A stretch of DNA of 28,331 nucleotides from Collinsella sp. (lineage in GTDB: Bacteria > Actinomycetota > Coriobacteriia > Coriobacteriales > Coriobacteriaceae). Both the position numbers and the translations under genes were made by a program. Location: contig JAIHVJ010000010.1 of assembly GCA_022720335.1 (NCBI GenBank), positions 1 through 28,331 on the forward strand. Direction: 5' to 3'. The notes beneath the pieces are model-generated. The model ran no database searches. It worked only from the letters and a program-made list of their open reading frames with translations, and had not been told where the DNA came from. Of the stretch, positions 23,591-28,331 are shown in pieces. How positions within the stretch are numbered: position 1 is the stretch's first letter; every line of letters begins with the position of its first letter.

Positions 23591-23610
23591 GGGCGACTGG
23601 CTGGCAGCGC

Positions 23611-23643
23611 AATGTGACAAAGGGGCTGTCCCTTTGTCACATT
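23611..23643. repeat. 14-bp perfect inverted repeat
   Basis: AATGTGACAAAGGG-GCTGT-CCCTTTGTCACATT is a perfect 14-bp stem with a 5-nt loop. A degenerate half-copy occurs at 6949-6969, and the terminator stem at 18552-18580 has a related GGCAAAG core. A further small palindrome, GGGATTGAATCCC, lies at 23658-23670. All are in the leader region of the MFS gene. Confidence 0.8.
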
Positions 23644-23700
23644 CTGTTAGAGTTGCAGGGATTGAATCCCGCTTATTCATGCGACATTGGAGTGACAACC

Positions 23701-24948
23701 TTGACCGCCGCAACCACGCCTAAAAGCAAGTCAACCGCCGCGCTCTCCCCCGCGCGCACCAAGCTCTGCCTGGCGCTGCTCGTACTGTTGGGATTCTCGC
23801 TCGGCTGCTCCGAATTCGTGGTCATCGGCATCGAAAGCGACTTGGCGACGGAACTCGGCATATCGCTTGCCACTGCGGGCCAACTTATTAGCGTGTTTGC
23901 GCTCGTCTACGCCATCGCGACGCCGGTGCTTGCGCTCAGCACGGGGCGATTCCGCCGCTACCAGCTGCTCGTGTGTCACAGCATCGTCTTTGTGCTCGGC
24001 AACCTGGTCATGGCGTTGGCGCCCAACTTCCAGGTGCTGTTTATCTCGCGCATTGTCCTGGGCTCCGTCTCGGGCGCACTGCTCGCCGTGGGTGTGACGT
24101 ACATCCCCGAGCTGCTGTCCCCGCAGCAAACTTCGCTTGCCATCTCGGTGGTATATGGTGCGTTTTCCGTGGCAATGGTCTTTGTCACTTCAATCGGCAA
24201 GTTTGTGGCCGACACGCTCGACTGGCACGTAGCCATGTACGGCACGCTTACCTTTGCCGTTCTAATCTGCGGAGCGCTCGTGGCGTTTATGCCGCGCGCC
24301 GGTCAGACCGATGAGCCCGCCACCTTCCGCGAGCAGGCGGGGCTTCTGCGCGAGCCGAGCATCATCACCGGCATGCTCATCTTTTTGTTTGGTGTGGGGT
24401 CGGTCTATGTGTTCTACGGCTATGTGACGCCTTATCTAGAGCAGGTGTTGGGCATGGGCACGGTCGAAGCCAGTACCACGCTTATGGCCTACGGCGTATT
24501 CTGCCTGATCTCGAACATCCTGGGCGGATGGATCGATGCGCGCTTTGGCATGAAAGCGCTGCTTGTGACGTTTGTGCTGCAAGCTGCGGCGTTACTCGGG
24601 CTGTTTGCTGTGGGCGGCACCATGCCGCTCGCGCTGGTCTTTGTCTTTAGCTTGGCGCTGCTCATGTACCTGTTCTCGGTGTCGTGCATCACGCACTTTA
24701 TGGACGTGGCACGCAGCCGCCATCCCAAGTCGATGGTACTCGCAAGTTCGGTGGAGCCCATGGCGTTTAACGTCGGCATCTCGTTTGGCACCGCGGTGGG
24801 CGGCGCCGTGGTAAGCGGGATTGGCATTGCCTACGTGGGCGCGGTTGGCGCCGCATTCTCGCTCGTAGCCTGGATACTCACGCTAGTGACGATCAAGCTG
24901 GCACGCTGGGAGCGCAAGCGGGCAGCACAATCTTCGATGCAGGCATAG
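23701..24948 (+). CDS. MFS transporter, drug/sugar efflux (DHA1) type
   Basis: Twelve-helix major facilitator protein of the inner membrane, probably exporting a small molecule. The frame is open from 23581, but the stretch before 23700 is filled with palindromes, so I place the start at the TTG at 23701, which has TTGGAG 8 nt upstream; this gives 415 residues. The first helix LALLVLLGFSLGCSEFVVIGI and ESDLATELGISLATAGQLISVFALVYAIATPVLA are typical of AraJ/YdhP-like transporters; GRFRRYQLLV corresponds to MFS motif A. The segment FEEQ-like cytoplasmic loop between helices 6 and 7 is present (TDEPATFREQAGLL). The substrate is unknown. It is divergent from the hypothetical membrane gene, and the next gene, also on plus, begins 212 bp later. 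Confidence 0.9.
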   Translation: MTAATTPKSKSTAALSPARTKLCLALLVLLGFSLGCSEFVVIGIESDLATELGISLATAGQLISVFALVYAIATPVLALSTGRFRRYQLLVCHSIVFVLGNLVMALAPNFQVLFISRIVLGSVSGALLAVGVTYIPELLSPQQTSLAISVVYGAFSVAMVFVTSIGKFVADTLDWHVAMYGTLTFAVLICGALVAFMPRAGQTDEPATFREQAGLLREPSIITGMLIFLFGVGSVYVFYGYVTPYLEQVLGMGTVEASTTLMAYGVFCLISNILGGWIDARFGMKALLVTFVLQAAALLGLFAVGGTMPLALVFVFSLALLMYLFSVSCITHFMDVARSRHPKSMVLASSVEPMAFNVGISFGTAVGGAVVSGIGIAYVGAVGAAFSLVAWILTLVTIKLARWERKRAAQSSMQA

Positions 24949-25056
24949 GGGTGGGATCGAGGCAGGCGCAAGTACAGCTCAGCGCGGCGGGCGTCCGATG
25001 AAAACCACACCATACGAGCAGTGTTTATCCGCCCGCAGGCTCCAGCGGTTCAATTT

Positions 25057-25140
25057 CGTGTACTTGAAATACACGTTTTTCCATGATTTCGTGTATTTCA
25101 AGTACACGAAATCGTACTAAACTATGTATTTGAAGTACAT
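25057..25140. promoter_or_regulatory. Three palindromic operator-like sites at 33-bp spacing upstream of ATPase copy 2
   Basis: Site 1 (25057-25075) is CGTGTACTTGAAATACACG; site 2 (25090-25108) is CGTGTATTTCAAGTACACG, the exact reverse complement of site 1, within a 29-bp palindrome at 25085-25113; site 3 (25124-25140) is ATGTATTTGAAGTACAT. Centres are 33 bp apart, about three helical turns. The array ends 20 bp before the ATPase ATG. Such phased dyads usually bind a dimeric regulator cooperatively. Their order and position fit autoregulation, but the binding protein is not known. Confidence 0.75.
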
Positions 25141-25160
25141 GAAATTGGAAAGGCAGCCCC

Positions 25161-26531
25161 ATGCGCAGATCAATCGAATCCGTTATCGAATCATGGGCGA
25201 CAAAGGACGCCTCGCGCCCCCTCCTCATCCGTGGCGCACGACGCGTGGGCAAAACGTACGCTGCCGAGGAAATCGGCAGACGAATCGCCGGCGATGCGTT
25301 TGTCAAACTCGACTTTCAGACCGATCTTGAGCTGATTGCCCCGCTGTTCGACTGCCCCACCGACGACGTTGACACCATCGTGGCACGAATCTCAGACTAT
25401 AAACGCACCCCCATTCGCAAAGAAACCGCATTCATCCTGTTTGACGAGGTTCAGCTCTGTGAACGGGCGCTCAACTCGCTTCGCTTTTTCTCGGGTTCGG
25501 GCTGGCGCATATGCGCGACCGGCAGTCAGCTCGGCGTCGCCACGCGCAAGCGCAAGCTGCCTTTTCCCAGCGGCGTCCGCCAAGAGACCATGCATCCCAT
25601 GTCGTTCGAGGAGTTTCTCTGGGCGCTCGGCGAGGAGCAGATGGCCGATGCCGTTCGTACCCACGCCGACACGCTCGAGACCTACGCCGCACACCAAGCC
25701 GCGCTCAACCTGTTTCATCGATACCAAATCGTGGGCGGCATGCCCGCCGCCGTCAACGCATATCGCAAGACGCTTTCCATCGAAGACGCGCGCGTCGAGC
25801 AGCGCGAAATCGACGAGACCTACACCGCCGATATGACCGACCCCGAAAACGGGATCAGCGGCGTAGCAGCGCGCAAGGTCTGGCGCTCCATTCCATCCCA
25901 GCTGCTACGATCCTCAACCAAGAAATTCAAGTACTCCGAGGTCGAACGCGGAGGCCGACGCTCAAAGCTCATCGAGCCACTCGACTGGCTCGAGGGCGCC
26001 GGCATCATATCGGTCAACAACCTGACCGAAGGCATCGAACCTCCCCTCGTCCCCTTCGACGACGAAGACGGGAGCTTCTTTAAGGTCTATCTTCTCGATA
26101 CGGGCCTCATGTTCTACAAACTCGGTATCAACCCGCGACTCTGGCTCGACCTCAAAGAGGATTCCGCCATTGCGCTGTCTTCCGACTTTCGAGGTGCCTT
26201 GGCGGAGAACTCGGTCATGCAGGCATTTTCGGGCAATGGTTTGCAGACGTATTACTGGATGCCACCGTCGTCTTGGAAGACGAACGGCGAGCTCGATTTT
26301 CTACTTCAGACCGACCGTATGGAGATCGTTCCCGTCGAGGTAAAATCCGCACGCAACGTGCGCGCGAGAACGCTCGGGTCGTTTATGGAAAAAGCCCGGT
26401 CGCCGTATGCCTACATATTGTCCGAGAACAATTTTGCCCGCAGCGAAACCGATGACGGACGCGAGCTGCGCCATCTCCCCTTGTACGCAGCGGGCTTTAT
26501 CGGAGCAAACTGCCTCAAGGGCAGTCTGTAA
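25161..26531 (+). CDS. AAA_14 / DUF4143 ATP-binding protein (copy 2)
   Basis: A 456-residue member of the same family as the protein encoded at 6984-8309, with clearly divergent sequence. The Walker A motif GARRVGKT is at 25-32 and Walker B FILFDEVQ at 91-98, followed by CATGSQLG. MSFEEFLWALGE, IVGGMPAAVNAY and the DUF4143 segment LEGAGIISVNNL, KVYLLDTGLMFYKLG, ALAENSVMQAF match the family. The C-terminal ELDFLLQ (377-383) and PVEVKSA (391-397) recall a PD-(D/E)xK core. The ATG follows GGAAAGG. The phosphatase gene lies 33 nt downstream and is probably co-transcribed. Three phased palindromes precede it. The role is unknown. Confidence 0.9.
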   Translation: MRRSIESVIESWATKDASRPLLIRGARRVGKTYAAEEIGRRIAGDAFVKLDFQTDLELIAPLFDCPTDDVDTIVARISDYKRTPIRKETAFILFDEVQLCERALNSLRFFSGSGWRICATGSQLGVATRKRKLPFPSGVRQETMHPMSFEEFLWALGEEQMADAVRTHADTLETYAAHQAALNLFHRYQIVGGMPAAVNAYRKTLSIEDARVEQREIDETYTADMTDPENGISGVAARKVWRSIPSQLLRSSTKKFKYSEVERGGRRSKLIEPLDWLEGAGIISVNNLTEGIEPPLVPFDDEDGSFFKVYLLDTGLMFYKLGINPRLWLDLKEDSAIALSSDFRGALAENSVMQAFSGNGLQTYYWMPPSSWKTNGELDFLLQTDRMEIVPVEVKSARNVRARTLGSFMEKARSPYAYILSENNFARSETDDGRELRHLPLYAAGFIGANCLKGSL

Positions 26532-26564
26532 CCCCCGCGCGACCGCCCAGAAAGGAACCATCAT

Positions 26565-27011
26565 ATGCAGCACGTACTGTTTATTTGCCACGGGAATATC
26601 TGTCGCTCGACGATGGCTGAGTCGGTGTTTGCCGAGCTGGTGCGCCGTGCTGGGCGCGAGGCGGAGTTCGTCATTGATTCTGCCGCGACCTCGACCGAGG
26701 AGATTGGCAACCCTCCGCATCATGGCACCGTCGCCAAGCTGCGCGAGGTCGGGATTCCCGTCGTTGCGCACCGCGCGCGCCAGGTTCGTCGCGCGGAGTA
26801 TGGTGACTGGGACCACATCGTCTATATGGATGCCGAGAACGCGCGCGGCCTGCGTCGCATCTTCGGCGACGATGCCGACGGCAAGATTTCGCGGCTGCTG
26901 GATTGGACCGATCGCCCCGGCGACGTCGCCGATCCCTGGTACACCGGCAACTTCGATGCCACCTACCGCGATGTGCTCGCCGGCTGCACGGCCATGCTCG
27001 AGCAACTGTAG
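26565..27011 (+). CDS. Low-molecular-weight protein-tyrosine phosphatase
   Basis: Cytosolic phosphatase removing phosphate from tyrosine residues, and in some bacteria a regulator of exopolysaccharide export. The 148-residue length is standard. The P-loop CHGNICRS gives the nucleophile Cys8 and Arg14 (C-x5-R), followed by STMAE; the general acid Asp is in DPWYTGNF (123-130). Both match the family fully. The ATG has AGAAAGGAA upstream, and the gene starts 33 nt after the ATPase copy 2, probably in one transcript. It is convergent with the TIGR04076-like gene across a palindromic intergenic region. No tyrosine kinase gene is in the window. Confidence 0.95.
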   Translation: MQHVLFICHGNICRSTMAESVFAELVRRAGREAEFVIDSAATSTEEIGNPPHHGTVAKLREVGIPVVAHRARQVRRAEYGDWDHIVYMDAENARGLRRIFGDDADGKISRLLDWTDRPGDVADPWYTGNFDATYRDVLAGCTAMLEQL

Positions 27012-27054
27012 GCGCCCGGGCGGCGCGGATGCGTGAGCCACGCCATCGGCATAA

Positions 27055-27179
27055 AATGAGCGTGGATAATCTCCCGCATACAAATTGAGCGTGGATTTTC
27101 TCCCACTTTGAGCGTAAAACCACGCTCTAAACGGGAGATTATCCACGCTCATTATCTTGGCGGGCGAAAATCCACGCTC
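27055..27179. repeat. Composite palindrome with interleaved arms, family TGAGCGTGGA, copy 2
   Basis: Arm A, beginning AATGAGCGTGGATAATC (27055-27076), pairs perfectly over 22 bp with A' (27132-27153). Arm B, GAGCGTGGATTTTC (27087-27100), pairs over 14 bp with B' (27166-27179), and its first 8 nt also pair with CCACGCTC at 27120-27127. A and B pairings cross, so they are mutually exclusive in a simple hairpin or form a pseudoknot. It lies between the convergent phosphatase and TIGR04076-like genes and could serve as a two-way 3' end. It shares its core with 21506-21571. Confidence 0.85.
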
Positions 27180-27181
27180 GA

Positions 27182-27511
27182 TTACTCGTCGACAACCTCG
27201 GCGAGCCAGACGTTCAGCGTATCGACCTCGGGGCAGCAGAACTTTGCCGTACCAGGCTCGTTGCCAGGCACGGTTCCGCCATAGCGCAGGATATCGATAT
27301 AGGGAAAGCCCACATGGCAGGCCATGGCGCACATCTTGCCGCGATCGCGGTCGAAGTCGAAGACGTCACCCGGCTTGTGCCCGTGATGGCAGCGGCATGT
27401 GCCCAGCTGGTCCACGCAGCTCACGCGGATACGCGGCCGCTTGCCACGCGGTGCGCCGAGCGGCTTGTTCTCGCCCGTGACCTCGGTGTCGCTCTCGTCG
27501 GCGTTACTCAT
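27182..27511 (-). CDS. TIGR04076-like Cys-rich small protein
   Basis: A 109-residue protein of unknown function resembling the TIGR04076 family. Residues 29-50 read RVSCVDQLGTCRCHHGHKPG then DVF, matching the C-x-H-K-x-GD pattern; further Cys residues occur at MCAMAC (60-65) and FCCPE (91-95), so metal or cofactor binding is possible but unproven. The start is the ATG at complement 27511-27509, which overlaps the kinase gene's last codons by 8 nt (ATGAGTAA), so translation is coupled. A TTG two codons earlier is less likely. The pairing with a vitamin-kinase gene does not give a clear functional link. Confidence 0.8.
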   Translation of the reverse strand: MSNADESDTEVTGENKPLGAPRGKRPRIRVSCVDQLGTCRCHHGHKPGDVFDFDRDRGKMCAMACHVGFPYIDILRYGGTVPGNEPGTAKFCCPEVDTLNVWLAEVVDE

Positions 27512-28328
27512 GGTCAATCACATCCAGGCAGGCCTCGATGGGAAGGCCGGCGGACTTATCCTCCTGGTCGGCATTGCGCTCGATAAGCTCGGCTACCACG
27601 CGCATGGCATCGCTCGTCGCACGCTGCAGGCTCCAACCGGCCATAACGCGGCCGACGAGCACCGCCGAGAACGTGTCGCCCGTGCCCGGGAAGTAGACCG
27701 GGATCAGGTCGAAGGGAATCGTGAAGTACTCCCCCGCCACATGGTCGTAACCGATGACGACATTCGCACCGTCGACTACGGCGCTCGTAATGACCACCGA
27801 CTTGGCGCCCAGGACACGCACGGCATCCACAAGAGCGCGGCCCTCATCGGGCGTGATTTGCTCGGCAATGGGCGTATCGGTGAGCAGGCACGCCTCGGTG
27901 TAGTTTGGTACCGCATAGTCAGCGCACTCGAGCAGGCTGCGCATGAGACCGATCGTGGACTCGGGCACGCCGGCGTAGAGCTTGCCGTTGTCGCCCATGA
28001 TGGGGTCGACGAACACCTTGGTGCCCTTTTGCGCACGGCGGTGGCAAAAGTCCGAGATGATGCGCGTCTCTTCCTCGGTCACGATAAAGCCGGTGGAGAT
28101 GGCGTCGAACTCAAACCCGAGCTCCTCCCAGATAGCGAGGCTCTGGCGCACGTACTCGGTGGTGTCATGGATGTAGAACTTGGGATAGTTGAGCGTATCG
28201 GACACCAGCGCCGTCGGCAGGTTGTGGATGCGATAGCCCATGTGCGACAGCACCGGCAGCATGGCGGAGAGCGCGACCTTGCCGTAGCCGCACATATCGT
28301 TGATCAGCAGCAGCTGAGTGTTCTTCAT
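27504..28328 (-). CDS. Pyridoxamine/pyridoxal kinase-like PfkB-family kinase
   Basis: Ribokinase-family enzyme, 274 residues, phosphorylating a vitamin B6 vitamer (pyridoxal or pyridoxamine) to its 5'-phosphate with ATP. Visible features are the N-terminal LLINDMCGYGKVALSAMLPV, THN-like IHNLPTALVSDT substrate region, VDPIMGDNGKLY (107-118) and the anion-hole/catalytic base motif FPGTGDTFSAVLVG (213-226) with Asp218. These are shared by PdxK, PdxY and hydroxymethylpyrimidine kinases; the VDPIMGDNG and length favour PdxK/PdxY. The start ATG is 3 nt from the window edge, so its ribosome site and promoter are out of view. It overlaps the downstream Cys-rich gene by 8 nt. Confidence 0.9.
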   Translation of the reverse strand: MKNTQLLLINDMCGYGKVALSAMLPVLSHMGYRIHNLPTALVSDTLNYPKFYIHDTTEYVRQSLAIWEELGFEFDAISTGFIVTEEETRIISDFCHRRAQKGTKVFVDPIMGDNGKLYAGVPESTIGLMRSLLECADYAVPNYTEACLLTDTPIAEQITPDEGRALVDAVRVLGAKSVVITSAVVDGANVVIGYDHVAGEYFTIPFDLIPVYFPGTGDTFSAVLVGRVMAGWSLQRATSDAMRVVAELIERNADQEDKSAGLPIEACLDVIDHE

Positions 28329-28331
28329 GAG

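Noticed and set aside
23653..23672. tRNA T-arm-like sequence GGGATTGAATCCC
   Set aside because: No acceptor, D or anticodon stems surround it; only a small palindrome.
23581..23700. 40-residue N-terminal extension of the MFS protein from the ATG at 23581
   Set aside because: It would translate through two perfect palindromes, and a Shine-Dalgarno site is placed correctly for the TTG at 23701.
26301..27332. 343-codon minus-strand frame over the ATPase end and phosphatase
   Set aside because: Antisense to the LMW phosphatase, whose catalytic motifs are complete; it has no family features and crosses the palindromic intergenic region.

Overview
This 28.3 kb window is high-GC bacterial chromosome, with AT-rich islands only between genes. 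Gene content and style suggest a human-gut actinobacterium of the class Coriobacteriia, most like Collinsella: an LPxTG-type giant adhesin with Spy0128/FctA-like repeats, actinobacterial-looking prfA and prmC, an amino-acid ABC operon, many intergenic palindromes, and strong GGAGG ribosome sites. The genus is inferred from overall character, not from a marker gene. Most genes are on the minus strand; the MFS transporter, the second DUF4143 ATPase and the phosphatase are on plus.

Layout. Positions 1-2926 (minus): 3'-truncated upp, glpK and a Sua5/YrdC-family gene. 3075-3803: a HigB/HigA-type toxin-antitoxin pair whose toxin carries a frameshift. 3837-6752: prmC with a large acidic insertion, a 597-bp gene-free gap holding two strong hairpins, then prfA. 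6984-8309: an AAA_14/DUF4143 ATPase preceded by four repeats at exactly 32-bp period. 8581-16904: a giant wall-anchored adhesin (about 2774 residues if one frameshift is repaired) with about twelve isopeptide-type repeats. 17106-21291: an M20 peptidase and a polar amino-acid ABC operon (binding lipoprotein, permease, ATPase) whose permease has lost the segment that normally carries the EAA loop. 21598-23440: an aldose-1-epimerase-like gene and a single-pass membrane protein. 23701-24948: an MFS exporter. 25161-27011: a second AAA_14/DUF4143 ATPase, preceded by three 33-bp-spaced palindromic sites, then a low-molecular-weight phosphatase. 27182-28328: a TIGR04076-like Cys-rich protein translationally overlapping a pyridoxamine-kinase-like gene.

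The main themes are housekeeping (nucleotide salvage, translation termination, glycerol and vitamin B6 metabolism), nutrient uptake, and a surface adhesin. The most interesting signals outside standard annotation are: (1) helically phased repeat arrays directly upstream of both DUF4143 ATPases, with unrelated sequences but the same geometry; (2) a set of long, often perfect intergenic palindromes, including a 37-bp perfect stem and a motif shared between two distant loci; (3) a shuffled four-domain duplication inside the adhesin; and (4) three damaged or unusual proteins (frameshifted toxin, frameshifted adhesin, permease without EAA loop). Both frameshifts would be explained by one lost T in a T5 run, so sequencing error must be excluded.
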